Shown one piece after another: positions 23,765 through 36,245 of a stretch of 64,000 nucleotides of DNA. Positions within the stretch are counted from its first letter, which is position 1, and the number at the start of each line of letters is the position of its first letter. The notes below the pieces were generated by a model. The model ran no database searches. It worked only from the letters and a program-made list of their open reading frames with translations, and had not been told where the DNA came from. Position numbers and translations under genes: made by a program. Source of the DNA: Lamellibrachia columna (Eukaryota > Annelida > Polychaeta > Sabellida > Siboglinidae); NCBI GenBank assembly GCA_963662155.1, contig OY759262.1, positions 57,394,207-57,458,206 of the forward strand. The letters run 5' to 3'.

Positions 23765-24095
23765 GGCCGCTACCAGCAAAACAAATTAGATGTAAAGTGC
23801 CTGAGAGCGCTACCAGCACAGACACACAGTAGAGTCGTGGCCAGAGAGCGCTACCAGCACAGACATATAGTAGAGTCGTGGCCAGAGAGCGCTACCAGCA
23901 CAGACATACAGTAGAGTCGTGGCCAGAGAGCGCTACCAGCACAGACATATAGCAGAGTCGTGGCCAGACAGCGCTACCAGCACATACATACAGTAGAGTC
24001 GTGGCGAGAGAGCGCTACCAGCACAGACATACAGTAGAGTCGTGGCCAGAGAGCGCTACCAGCACATACATACAGTAGAGTCGTGGCCAGATAGG
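23765..24095. repeat. 41-bp minisatellite, about 7 units
   Basis: Tandem units built on GAGCGCTACCAGCACAGACA, then TACAGTAGAGTCGTGGCCAGA. Seven clear units plus a diverged leading one at 23,766. Variants include TATAG/TACAG and CATACATA. There are no unique spacers. Confidence 0.95.
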
Positions 24096-25839
24096 GCGTC
24101 GATAGAGGAGTGTTGCGCGATACCAGTATGCCAAATTACGATTCGTACCAGGTAGAGGAAGGGCGACTGTTTTTCCCGCCCATTCGCTGTCATTGTTCGC
24201 AAGCGTATGGACGTGGCTTCAAGGTGACTGGCGATGTTTGCTGTCATAAACTTGAACTACAATTGTTTCTTGTATGTATAACTACAAGTGCAGTCTACAT
24301 TTTCATTCTCACATAATAAATCGATGGCCGACGCCTCTGTGCATTCCAAACGTCCGTCTGACAATTCGATTTCAAGAAGCGTATTCGTGGGATAACGCCA
24401 GCCTTTCTACTTGCTAAGGCCGACGTAAAGCGCCGCATCAATTAAAAAACCCAAGCCAGGCAAACTTTTAAGTTAGTTGTTATTCATGGCGCATGACTGG
24501 TTTCTACACATGCAATAGCACACAGGTACCCCATGTGATCCTACAGTGGCTGACGTGGTAGCGTTTACCGATCAACACATTTGTAAAAATCAGAAAGAAT
24601 TCAAGATGTTAAGGTTTCATTTGATTTGTTTTTATCACTGAAATGAATTTTCTGTGGTAACAATTAATAGCATCCAAAAAGTTTCCCTCTTCACAACTGA
24701 AGCGAAATAACATTATCATAGAAACAAAATTGAAATGTGTATTTTGGGGACTTTCCAACATCGTTGCCTGATGTTTACCACTTCATAATATAATGTGTCT
24801 TTTTGACGACCACTCCCAGCTAATTGCCTTGTTATGAAATAAATCGTATTTGTTTTCTCTGTCTTGCTTTCAACGGTTACCTGTATGTGTTTGTCACGGG
24901 CTGAGTGAGTGGATTTTATATATGTTTAGTAAATATAAACACAAATAGTCATGTACATAATGTGTAGTGGACATGTTATATTCAGAACATATTAATCTGC
25001 ACCATTCCGAAGTAGCTGGTCAAAATAATTTCCTATGATGAGTGGCAATGACTGATAATGATTTTCGACATTATTGATCATATTTTAATGTATGCAGTGT
25101 TGCAGTGTTATGTGTAAGACAAAACATATCAAGTGCGTTAACTGTTACCAAGGAAAGACAAATAGACCACACATCAGCGGGCAGGACGTCTGTTTTGGTT
25201 TATGCACAATATATACAAGTTATATAATATATGGGAGTGTGTAATAGGAAGTAATGCTAATTAGTTTGAACATTTCGACTACTGAGTGAAAATTGGTTTA
25301 GAACATTGGGGAAAATGTTGTAATATGTTTTGATAAACATTCAAATATGGATGGTTATTTATTTAACGTTTATTGTATTATTTAAAATATACAATACATC
25401 AGTCACTATATTGTTTAACATTCATTGTCACATCTAGAGCATTTTCTGAACACCTCCACTACTTAATTGCATACAGACAAAATGATACATATTAAATATT
25501 CATTGATAACCTGAACAAAATATTAATTTATCATCAATTAATAGAACAGATTTTCAATAACACAAAAACGTAGCCTCATATATGTTTCATTCCATCGATA
25601 ACTAATTATTGTCGTAAAGGACTTAAATCGGATAACCTTAATTTAATTTAACTGTATCTATTATATTAACTATTCAATGTATACTTTTATTTGCATTGCC
25701 CTTAATTTAATGTATTAATGTTTTATTTTTGATCCGACCCGTCCACCTAAAGACGTGAACATCTGCAAGTGAAGTGATATTCAGGGGTTTATTTGTGATG
25801 GAGATGTCTCTACTGAATTAGCTCGCTTCATGCATGCAT
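24096..25839. other. Long AT-rich spacer
   Basis: No coding region, RNA gene or repeat family is recognised. A 68-codon plus-strand frame (24,110-24,316) follows the minisatellite but has no recognisable domain. Confidence 0.4.
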
Positions 25840-25884
25840 GCGAGTGTGTGAGAGTGCATGTGCGTGCGGGTGTGGGTGTGTGTG

Positions 25885-25947
<63 letters not shown>

Positions 25948-25965
25948 TTGCTTACTTGTCTGCAT
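25840..25965. repeat. (GT)n(GCGT)n microsatellite
   Basis: A GT run followed by a GCGT run ends in GCTTGCTTACTTGTC. A similar tract precedes the second block S copy (30,438-30,510). Confidence 0.95.
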
Positions 25966-27185
25966 GCGTGCGTACATGATGCGCGCTTCATTCTCAAAGT
26001 TGTAACACGCAGGAGACACATTCATCGCGAGCAATTCATGCTGGTTTATGATTAATAATGTAATGACACAAATGTCTCCATACCGACAGCACCGCATGAA
26101 AAAAATTATTATTATTCCAGAATGCAGGTGGATAAGCGGTGACCTTCTATGGACGGAAGGTGGTAATGGCAGCATTTGTAAAGGTCACTAAAACATGCAT
26201 TACCCGTGACATATCGCTCAATATCGAACTGACGTCTCCAATTAAACTAAAGCTTCAAATTAAACTAAAGCCTACTATGAAATCAGGCACTTGTCTAAAC
26301 TCCGGGCCAACCTCACTTCGGTAACTGTCGCCGTTATAAATATGCAACATGTGCAGCAACCATGCATATTGCATGACTATATGTAGAAATGGAAATGTGT
26401 CTTGTGTAGAAATACATTTTTTCAACTTTTCCGAAAGATAGAACTGTGTGAACTCGAATGTGCGTGTTTTATAGTACGACACGAAAGAAAAAATATGGCA
26501 ATGAAGAAATTACAATCTGCATATTCGAGAGTAGAAATATGTGAGAAAAAAAATTGTTTTTAACCACACAATGTTTAGTCATTTACACATTCGTGAAATA
26601 ACTGTGGATGGCTACAGTACTTTGTGACTTTATACTGGCAAAAGTGGCAAAAATAAGGTGGGTCAATGGTCTAGGTAAGTGTATAAAATATACTACAGAT
26701 TACCTAAATAAAAGTAGTAATTTCACTACGGTATTCAACGAATTATTACTACAGTTCTGTTCCTACAGCCCATAACCAGTCTGAAAATAATCATGCTATA
26801 TTACATGCAGGAGACACATTCATTGTGTCAAGTCAGTATGATTTATAATTAATGACAGCTCAAATGTCTCTACTGCGACAGCACAGCGTGGTACATCCGT
26901 TTGTAAAATTTATGATTATCCTGACCTGCAGGTCGATAATTCAAGCGGTGATGTCTCCAACACGAACGGGACGCGGTAATGACGTCAAACAAGCACCAAA
27001 TGTATAATAATTTAAGGTGGCCGACTACCTTGAAATTAAGCAATGTGCACATCGGTCTACACATCATAGTTGTAACATGAAATCAACACAAAAGTTATAA
27101 TGTACATTGAAACTATGTCCTCTTTGCAAATACTGAACACAACTGATACTTGTTTTTGTAAAACAACATTAATAAGAACAGAAAA
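25966..27185. repeat. Block S, uninterrupted copy
   Basis: Left part (GCGTGCGTACATGATGCGCG to GACAGCACCGCATGAAAAA) matches 30,525-30,670. The right part, from TTATTATTATTCCAG (about 26,107), matches 43,649-44,726. A more diverged relative lies at 46,145-46,340. No gene is recognised. Confidence 0.85.
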
Positions 27186-27561
27186 AAGTTAAATTTAAAT
27201 GAAAGAAAAGTAGCGCTTTGTGGCGAACAATGTATGTAGTAAATTCGTTGCGAACAATTTAGTTCGGAACTCGAGTGATTTTAAGATAGCAAACCCTAAA
27301 TGTTTTGCCCGACACTTCATTAGCTATTTTCATGTGTATAGAGATGAATAATAAATTAACATTTCGGCCAACTTTTACTGAAATAATATGACTCCTTTTG
27401 GGCAAAATGTGGCTTTTAACATCAGTTTTGCTAAGTTTGCTTCAGACGTAGCAGTTACTTTGTCAGATAATAAAAAATGTGCATGGGAACCGCCACATAT
27501 TTTAATATTTTCATGGAGACAAATAATAAATAAACAAATCAACCAAGTTTTACAAAAGTGA
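27186..27561. other. Spacer between blocks S and T
   Basis: AT-rich; no gene or repeat recognised. Confidence 0.4.
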
Positions 27562-27995
27562 CATATATGTGTGCTAAGAGAGTCAACCAAACAGCTACTA
27601 GAATCTGATGCAAGTGAACTGTATCAGATTGAAGCATATGATACGTGTTGCATATATGACTTTTGCCACATCGGTTGCTATTTATAGAGTAGTCGATATA
27701 ATAGTGTTATGTTTTCGACTTAATTGACAGACAGAGCAGCGACGACATACATCAGTATTGTCATGAAACCATTTGATATCAAAATTCAGACGTGTGATAG
27801 AGTTGACACTAATACAAACTTCATGCTAAATAACGATATATCATGTTCAAAAAGACCACATTGGAGCGGACAGCCGCAAATATATATGGCCGAACCGAAT
27901 CCACTTGACAATCGGTTTTCCAACATAGCTTCCTAGCAAAAGACCACTTCCACATAAATAAGTATTACAGCGTTTTTGTCATTCTTTTGATCGCT
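27562..27995. repeat. Block T, third copy, with no foldback-like element after it
   Basis: Matches 337-826 and 47,161-47,658 with moderate divergence and with a very short AT tract. It ends at TTTTGATCGCT, exactly where the foldback-like element begins in copies A and B. Confidence 0.85.
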
Positions 27996-29735
27996 CAGCT
28001 AGTGAAGACGAATATAATGGCGAACACGGGCTGACTTCACAATAACCAAGAAACAGGTATCACTGAAATAACATATATAAATGCATGTTTATGTTATCGT
28101 ATTTGACGTAATCCGTATACTACATGCAATCCGTATACTACAACATTGAGCCATGTTCTACAATCCAAACTGATGGATGTAAAGTCAGAGACAAAACCCG
28201 ACGTCGACATTGACATTATTTATTTTCCCGGCGACAGAACGAACCACGTTTTGCTTACATACGCCACCTGACCAGAATAACAAAACGTCACACTAACCTC
28301 TTCATGTTTGACTCTGTTGACTCACTGGCCCGTTCAGTTCGTGTGATTCGAACTACCTCTAACTGCTGCAGCGTGGTATCTAGTACACTGGTAGGTCACG
28401 CATGACCGAACAATGCTACAAACAACTCGCATTTGATTTGAGAATACGTTAATTCCAGTTAATGGCAACAATTATTTTATAGTCAGTGTTGATTAAGACA
28501 ATCAGTACTCCGAATTTATTGCAGACCCCCGAGGAACGCTACAGAATTGGGCCACATTTGGGGGGTCATCCGCCGAGAAGCTCTGGTCGATCGTGATGCG
28601 GTGAAATAAGCGGGATAAATTGACCGTTAGAAACTTATCCAGTAACTTGAGTTGGATGCTGAGCAGTTGTCCTACCTTGGTGGTTTATTTTCTGGAGAAG
28701 TTGGTTTTGTGAGTTTCTTCTATGTGTGTTGTGTTTGCCAGATTGTGATAATTGCGAGTGTCAAGCGCGAAATGTAAAATTTGTTTCCTTGACAATGTAC
28801 GAATGAAATATGTTCGTTGATTTAGCACTAAGGTAAATAATTGCTACAAACTACGAATGGCTCGGTTAACGCAAGCACGGAGGACAAGTTTAAAACCGAC
28901 TTGACAAATGCCACTGTCAGCCAGCATGTGATTTATTCACGACACAGCGACACAGCGGTATCCTGTGAAGGTAGCGTGCCTACTGCCATAACTGTTCGAG
29001 TAGAACCGCTTTGGTCAAATGATATTACGCTACACAATGGTACATAGGTGTGCCTTGGCGAAGATTGTCGTGCAGGGTTTTTATTTATTGCACACTTAGT
29101 GTGTCTGGTACTCGAAAAGCGCGTGATGGTATTTCTTTTTGTCAAAACAGACACCGCTTGCTCAGATATACAGCCAGTAAACACGTTTTAATCACTAACC
29201 GGTTCTGGTGTTTTTCTTGTAAAACGCACGTCAGGTGGCAATTAACGTCGCAAATGGCATTTTTCTGGTTGTTGCGTTGATACGTATTCCCTAACGAACA
29301 TACGTGAAAGTTTATTTTTACTAAATGTTGCTGATAAGTGCTCAAACAGATAATGCAGCAATACAATAGCAGCACGGTTCCTGTTGTTTGATTTTCCGCT
29401 GCCTGGCAATGAATCCCACTTGCAAGGTGTGTTCACGGCTCAAAAGTACGCTGATGGAAAGTCGCATTAAGAAAACCTTTCAATAAAGGAAAACGTTATA
29501 AACATCAAGTTGGGGCGACCTTGGTTTTTTCCAGCATAATGGGGGCCAATATGTTTGTTTTATTTACCGATGCATTACATGAGACCGTGATCTGTTAAGC
29601 AAATCCGTTTATTTACGTTATTAAACCATTGCAACCCTAAATAAAATAATTCCGCGAGATATTGAATGGGTAATTTAGATAAAATACGTCACAAGTTCGT
29701 GATGTAAAACGTTTACATATATAGTGTGGTGTAAA
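27996..29735. other. Mostly unique spacer with a block R fragment
   Basis: 28,291-28,445 (CACTAACCTCTTCATGTTTG onward) is a diverged copy of 3,124-3,260. About 28,889-28,930 is the reverse complement of 16,595-16,630, a small shared fragment. A 76-codon plus-strand frame at 29,050-29,280 has no recognisable domain. No gene is called. Confidence 0.5.
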
Positions 29736-30058
29736 AGTGCATTCATAATAATAGAACGCGGAATCCAGTCCTTGGGACTTCTCAAAGCGCTTTACACTTC
29801 ACCCCTTGGCAGACTTGTTCATTCTAACGCCATCTCAATTTGTATGGAAAGCATTCAGCCACGCTGCAATTATTGCGCGAATACTATGCATTCATATACA
29901 CATCTATTTGTGTAGTCAGGTACTCATTTATACAGCTGAGTGAGCAGTGAGAACGTGGGTGAAAGAAGGTGCCAAAGTTTCGAAACGACAGCAAGAAGAT
30001 TCGCGCCCGGGTTCTCCGGCGATCCAACCGCTAAGCCACTGCACTACCGCCCCCTCGT
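29736..30058 (-). mobile_element. Possible tRNA-derived SINE
   Basis: The minus strand from 30,058 begins GGGGGCGGTAGTGCAGTGGC, then TTAGCGGTTGG, which resembles a tRNA A box. It continues to GAACCCGGGCGCGAATC, a degenerate B box. Downstream (29,780-29,820) lies the AAAGCGCTTTACACTTCACC word often seen in SINE bodies. The B box is imperfect and the 3' end is not defined. Confidence 0.35.
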
Positions 30059-30437
30059 ATGGAGTGGGTGGAGGGCATTAATGCACCAAACATGACCTAA
30101 CGTCGTCCATGGTGTCAGTGTTGTTGGCCCGATATTATTTAAGCAGAGTCTATATGATTGACGAATGTATCAATGTCTAGAATATCCACCAGAGTTTGAT
30201 AAATGTATGGTCCAAATGTTTGCACTTTTCGTTGTATACAACATTTATTTGTGCCACCACAAAACTCCAAATCATCTATTTGGCAGCAACTATTACAGCT
30301 CATATCAATTAGCTTTTTTCCGCTCGTCCAAAGGGTTACACGTATCTAGCGTCCACTACCACATAATGGTTTGTTTGTGCAAATGTTTTATTTAGTTTTG
30401 ATGAAATCATCTGAACCATTATTAATTACTCTTGTCC
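30059..30437. other. Spacer, no gene recognised
   Basis: AT-rich sequence without a recognisable repeat or coding region. Confidence 0.4.
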
Positions 30438-30453
30438 GTGCGTGCGTGCGTGC

Positions 30454-30500
<47 letters not shown>

Positions 30501-30510
30501 CGTGCTTGCG
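30438..30510. repeat. (GCGT)n(GT)n microsatellite
   Basis: A GCGT run, then a GT run, then GCGT again, leading into block S. Confidence 0.95.
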
Positions 30511-30670
30511 TACTTACGTGCATGCGTGCATGCGTGCGTACATGATGCGCGCTTCATTCTCAAAGTTGTAACACGCAGTAGACACATTCATCGTGAGCAA
30601 TTCATGCTGGTTTATGATTAATAATGTAATGACACAAATGTCTCTACACCGACAGCACCGCATGAAAAAT
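30511..30670. repeat. Block S, second copy, left part
   Basis: Near match to 25,966-26,106, ending at ACCGCATGAAAAA. The rest of this block resumes at 43,649, so about 13 kb of other sequence lies between the halves. Confidence 0.85.
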
Positions 30671-30677
30671 GAATTTA

Positions 30678-31690
30678 TGTGACAGCGGCGCATAAAGGAT
30701 TTATGCGAGATAACAAGGCAATGAAGGCGACTTGAGGTTAGACCGTTTATGGTAGAGAGAGTATTAGCCTAATTACTCGCTCACGCGTAGGGATACACAG
30801 GGCTATAAGAAACCACATTATAAAATTCAGCTGTCTTTCTGATGTTGTTAAATAAACAAGCTCATTTTACATAAGTGAGTGTCTCATTTCTTACGTCTAT
30901 ACCGTTAGTTACCTAGTCACAAGCGTCCCCCCTACTGCGTTCAGGGTTAGCTTAATGACATCAGTAACCACGGTAATAGAAAGAACTCACTTCACTCAGA
31001 AGATTCCAGGTAAACTCGTTATGACTTTAATCAGACAAAAGATGATACAGTTACATACATAGACAATCATTTCTGTTGTCTAAGACTACATGATGACAGA
31101 TCTATGCGTAGTCGTACGCCCACCAGAACTGACTAACTAAAACTCATTCTAACTCTCTTCCACCAAGACTAGAACTAAAACTAAACACTCTTCCATCAAG
31201 GCTAAACTTAAACTCATTCTAACTCTCTTCCACCAAGACTAGAACTAAAACTAAACACTCTTCCATCGAGGCTAAACTTCAACTAACTATCTGTATTTCT
31301 GGCATGCATTTATACGCTTTCTAGCGCCAGGCACAGTCATGATCAGTCTTCCCAGAAGTCTTCCCATAAGTCAACAGAGCAGTCTCAGTCGTGGACCACT
31401 ATTCTGGACATCCTAGGCTAACCCACACAAATATATATCTAGACACTCCCCTGGATGCTTTATGTAACTAGACTGTTCGCTTTCTAGAACAACATCTTTG
31501 AGTGCAGGACGGGTCAGCAGACATCGTTAATATAGTTGTAGTCTTCTACTGGGACAGTCTGTTTTGATATAGCCTTTTCTAGGAGGCTGACCTATTCGTC
31601 CGCACTCGCTTACTTAGTTGTTTTCCTTCATCACTCCGTTTACACACAACTTGTCTCCCTGCTATAACTAGAGGGGTACATGACTTTACA
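30678..31690 (-). repeat. Candidate 3' LTR (minus orientation)
   Basis: Read on the minus strand it starts TGTAAAGTCATG (at 31,690) and ends GCTGTCACA (at 30,678), a TGT...ACA pair. It has a TATAAA at 31,309-31,314 that could be the promoter, and two 70-bp internal repeats (31,139-31,279). A pyrimidine run at 31,691-31,705, a purine tract on the minus strand, lies just upstream of the LTR as a polypurine tract should. The region from 30,819 matches 34,905-35,853. Confidence 0.55.
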
Positions 31691-31705
31691 CTCCTCCCCT
31701 ACCCC
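31691..31705 (-). other. Polypurine-tract-like sequence
   Basis: CTCCTCCCCTACCCC on the plus strand, purine-rich on the minus strand, abuts the candidate 3' LTR start. It supports minus orientation of the element. Confidence 0.45.
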
Positions 31706-34154
31706 TGAGTTAATTACTACGAATTAACTAAACAATGGGAGAAAACAGTCGAAACTAAAGTCATGTCACATCAAAAACAATATACCCAGCAAGCGAGTAT
31801 ACAGTTGTAAGCAACGATAAAACCGTAATTAATACAAGGAAAAAGATATGCAAAAACAACGGCTGAAAACCGCAATACATCATATAAGTGGTGTGCTGAA
31901 AACACACTTAACACACAACACTACCTCAATGAAGACACATAGGTTCTACCAGGTAAACTAAACACACCTTGGATATGTAAAATGAAAGTTATCTGATTTA
32001 CATAGGTAAGTATAAATCACACAATAGTTAGAATATAAGCAGTGCTAAGAGAACACAAAGTGTGCCCCAATAAAACATCTCAAGAAACATAATTCCCAAA
32101 ATAGCGTTTCAACAAACACAAAATCAACAAGCCATGATAGACCATACTAACTTGAGTTACCAACTTAAACATAAATAAGTGACCGGTCTGTCACTCAACA
32201 AATAAGCCCATCACTATTCAATCATCATAGATATTCCCGCATACGCAAGAGCGAATTTGAGAAATTATTAATTAATTCCCAAAACCGTCGGAGCCAACTG
32301 TGTTTGTAACAACACCTCGTTGGACGAAATACCGGATACATATCGTATCAATTAGACATATCCTTATGACCTATATGTTACTCAGCATTCATTAGTTTGG
32401 CCATCCATAGCCAGGGACTAAAATAAAACCTACTAGCGTAGCGTAATGCTAAAGACTAGAGTAATGCTTTCGTTAATTGTCCGTGCAACAGTGTTGCAAT
32501 CACTTTATTGCTGCACGACATATCCACCTCGGACCATCACCATCAATGTTGATGCCGGCAAACCCTGATGCCTTGTGCCTTGAAGTTAATACGAAATTCC
32601 CTAAAGCCAATATGCTGTGCGCACATATTGGTCCGAACAACGTATATTCTTAGGCTTGCATCGATAACACATATATGTTGCTGTTGACCGGCAGATTAAT
32701 ATCTGAGTGCCGTCTCACTACCTCACATGGATAATAAACTTTGTTGACGAAGAATCCCAAGCTAACCCGACCAGAGTATTCGCAGGGACTGATTCGAAGT
32801 ACGTCAACTACTTAGTAAATCAGAGCCATTTTAATAAATAAAACTTACCCATAAGACCCACTGGCAGATCAATATCTGTAAATGGATAACTTACTTGATT
32901 TCGTAATGATCAAGCCCATTAGGCTAGCGCACATGCGTTCACAAAAGCACCATATATAAATTGGCCATCAAAACTTCCCATTACAATTAAGAATGCAGTA
33001 TCAATGTCATAAAAATTGTATCTCAACATGAACTGAATAGGCGGCAGGTATGCCATTGCCTCATTTCGTGTTTTGTCAAAACGTCTAGCATCGTTACTAT
33101 AACTAAATATATGTACCAAGTAAATGGTCTACTCCTCACTGAGGGTTATTAATTTCCAGTTAATCTTGTATCTCAATTTCTCCACCCACAAACGTACAAT
33201 CATATCGATGTGAAAACCAATACAATATATACTGTGTATATTGTGCCACCATTTGAAACAATTTAAAATGTTGTGTAATACTTTAATACCAATGTGTTAA
33301 ATTGTTAACTACAACATCAAATAAAAATAGTTCAGGTAAGACATTAAAATAAATCAGCAACATATCGTAGACGTTCTCGAGCAGATGTTTCCATAAAACA
33401 TACACACAAATGTTTACTCATCAAGTCCTTTTACTCGTCTCGTTTCTGCGCATCATTGTGGAATTCAGAGATCGGCGTGCCGGGCTGTTTTGAGACGTTC
33501 CCTCGTCGGCAGCCATCGTCGTCGGGTGCAGATTTCCTGGGCGCGGGCTCCGTTGCGTCGGTCGCATCTCAGCTCAGGCTAGCCTCTCCGATGGAGGGTA
33601 TTTCTGGCTGTAGTGAGGCCCGCTTTCTGCTTGGGATGGCTGCAGTCCGGGGCAGCCAGCAACGGTTTGCATGAATGTCCGACAGAATACGAAAGATGCG
33701 GCTGTACTCACAAATAATAAGCACGGTGAACGGTGACGGGCAGGTCCACTGCGAGGCTGCCTGTGTACTACCGTAGTAGTGATGTTGACTATTGCGTCAT
33801 TACCAGACGCAATAGTCAACATCACAGAACCACAGCAATTTAAGCAAGCACTCACACACCTAGCCCCAAACAAACATGACTAAATAGCATTCAGACCCAA
33901 CCCTGACCGTTTGACTCCATAGGAGTGTTGGCCAGTAACAATACAAGACAAGGCACTTATTACGGCCGGCCAAGCCGTCGTCTGCTGGCGGTCGCAGTAG
34001 CCGTCGGAGCCGTGACGTCAAGCTTTGGGGTCAGGATGTCGGCCACCTGTCCTTCCAAGGATCGTCGGACGTGTTTGCTGTCCGTACAACAACAGTTGTT
34101 CGCGCTCGCCATGTATCTTGTGATACAAATTAATGTCCTGTTTTAAGTTTGAAT
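31706..34154 (-). other. Internal region of the candidate LTR element, non-coding
   Basis: No gag, protease, RT or integrase is recognised on either strand. The first 1.7 kb is AT-rich. 33,440-34,140 is GC-richer and contains a perfect hairpin (33,779-33,825). If it is an LTR element, it is non-autonomous. Confidence 0.4.
33779..33825. repeat. Perfect 20-bp inverted repeat, 7-base loop
   Basis: Left arm GTGATGTTGACTATTGCGTC, loop ATTACCA, right arm the exact reverse complement. Pairing stops at both outer edges. Confidence 0.98.
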
Positions 34155-34904
34155 GGCGCACTCGTCACTATAAAATTCAGTGACACTCCTCTGTCTGATC
34201 ATTGTCAACTGGCGCGCTCGTCACTATAAAATTCAGTGACACTCCTCTGTCTGATCATTGTCAACTGGCGCGCTCGTCACTATAAAATTCAGTGACACTC
34301 CTCTGTCTGATCATTGTCAACTGGCGCGCTCGTCACTATAAAATTCAGTGACACTCCTCTGTCTGATCATTGTCAACTGGCGCGCTCGTCACTATAAAAT
34401 TCAGTGACACTCCTCTGTCTGATCATTGTCAACTGGCGCGCTCGTCACTATAAAATTCAGTGACACTCCTCTGTCTGATCATTGTCAACTGGCGCGCTCG
34501 TCACTATAAAATTCAGTGACACTCCTAGCTCTGTCTGATTATTGTCAACTGGCGCGCTCGTCAGTATAAAATTCAGTGACACTCTTAGCTCTGTCTGATT
34601 ATTGTCAACTGGCGCGCTCGTCACTATAACATTCAGTGACACTCCTCTGTCTGATTATTGTCAACTGGCGCGCTCGTCACTATAAAATTCAGTGACACTC
34701 CTCTGTCTGATTATTGTCAACTGGCGCGCTCGTCACTATAAAATTCAGTGACACTCCTCTGTCTGATCATTGTCAACTGGCGCGCTCGTCACTATAAAAT
34801 TCAGTGACACTCCTCTGTCTGATTATTGTCAACTGGCGCGCTCGTCACTATAAAATTCAGTGACACTCCTCTGTCTGATTATTGTCAACTGGCGCGCTCG
34901 TCAC
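34155..34904. repeat. 56-bp satellite, about 14 units, each with a TATA-like word
   Basis: The unit contains CTGTCTGATCATTGTCAACT, GGCGCGCTCGTCACTATAAA and ATTCAGTGACACTCCT. Thirteen of fourteen units read TATAAAA and one reads TATAACA. Units 7 and 8 carry a four-base AGCT insertion. The last unit runs directly into the LTR-like repeat through a shared TATAAAATTCAG. Confidence 0.95.
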
Positions 34905-35853
34905 TATAAAATTCAGCTGTCTTTCTGATGTTGTTATATAAACAAGCTCATTTTACATAAGTGAGTGTCTCATTTCTTACGTCTATACCGTTAGTTACCT
35001 AGTCACAAGCGTCCCCCCTACTGCGTTCAGGGTTAGCTTAATGACATCAGTAACCACGGTAATAGAAATAACTCACTTCACTCAGAAGATTCCAGGTAAA
35101 CTCGTTATGACTTTAATCAGACGAAAGATGATACAGTTACATACATAGACAATCACTTATGTTGTCTAAGACTACATGATGACAGATCTATGCGTAGTCG
35201 TACGCCCACCAGAACTGACTAATTAAACTCATTCTAACTCTCTTCCACCAAGACTAGAACTAAAACTAAACACTCTTCCATCGAGGCTAAACTTAAACTC
35301 ATTCTAACTCTCTTCCACCAAGACTGGAACTAAAACTAAACACTCTTCCATCGAGGCTAAACTTAAACTCATTCTAACTCTCTTCCACCAAGACTGGAAC
35401 TAAAACTAAACACTCTTCCATCGAGGCTAAACTTCAACTAACTATCTGTATTTCTGGCATGCATTTATACGCTTTCTAGCGCCAGGCACAGTCATGATCA
35501 GTCCTCCCAGAAGGGAGGGCATGTCCTTATAAGTCAACAGAGCAGTCTCAGTCGTGGACCACTATTCTGGACATCCTAGGCTAACCCACACAAATATATA
35601 TCTGGACACTCCCCTGGATGCTTTATGTAACTACACTGTTCGCTTTCTAGAACAACATCTTTGAGTGCAGGACGGGTCAGCAGACATCGTTAATATAGTT
35701 GTAGTTTTCTACTGGGACAGTCTGTTTTGATATAGCCTTTTCTAGGAGGCTGACCTATTCGTCCGCACTCGCTTACTTAGTTGCTTTCCTTCATCATTCC
35801 GTTTACACACAACTTATCTCCCTGCTATAACTAGAGGGGTACATGACTTTACA
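34905..35853 (-). repeat. Candidate 5' LTR (minus orientation), fused to the 56-bp satellite
   Basis: Matches 30,819-31,690 with few differences. It has three instead of two 70-bp internal repeats (35,222-35,433) and a small GGGAGGGC change near 35,515. Its TATAAA lies at 35,464-35,469. The last 140 bp of the other copy, down to TGTGACAG, are replaced here by the satellite. It ends at TTTACA directly before LINE-B. Confidence 0.55.
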
Positions 35854-36245
35854 ACATGACATAGAGCCAACCTCTCTCGATTTCTAAGTTAGCTTGTGTC
35901 GTTGTGAGACCTTTGCGCTTCAAATATTTCCGAATTTCTATTGTTTCTGGTTAATCGTTATCGCTGAATTTGTTGATTTTATTGCAAGATCAGTTTTGTT
36001 GTTCGGTTTATTATTGCGTGATCTTATAAGGAGTTTTCGGAAGGGTGTTTCAGGTGAGTGTCTTCTGGGAAGGCTGGGGCCGGACAACCGCCGTTTTGTG
36101 AACTTCGAAACATAATCGTTGTTTACGCATATTTGGGGCGGGCGCAATACCGTACCGTTACGCAGTCGTGAGTCGAATTGCACTATTACATTGTCGATGG
36201 TTGGTAAACCTTTGGTTAGTTCTGAGAGACAGCCACGGGTATTGA
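35854..36245 (+). other. Probable 5' region of LINE-B
   Basis: Plus-strand sequence between the LTR-like repeat and the first LINE-B frame. It contains a possible CAG/GTGAGT splice-like word near 36,049. Taken as the LINE 5' UTR by position only. Confidence 0.4.

Noticed and set aside
23765..24095. CRISPR-like array
   Set aside because: Units are directly adjacent 41-mers without unique spacers, in a eukaryotic context; it is a minisatellite.
34457..34642. Minus-strand frame repeating SAPVDNNQTELGVSLNFI
   Set aside because: It exists only where four-base insertions make 60-bp units of the 56-bp satellite; the frame closes on both sides.
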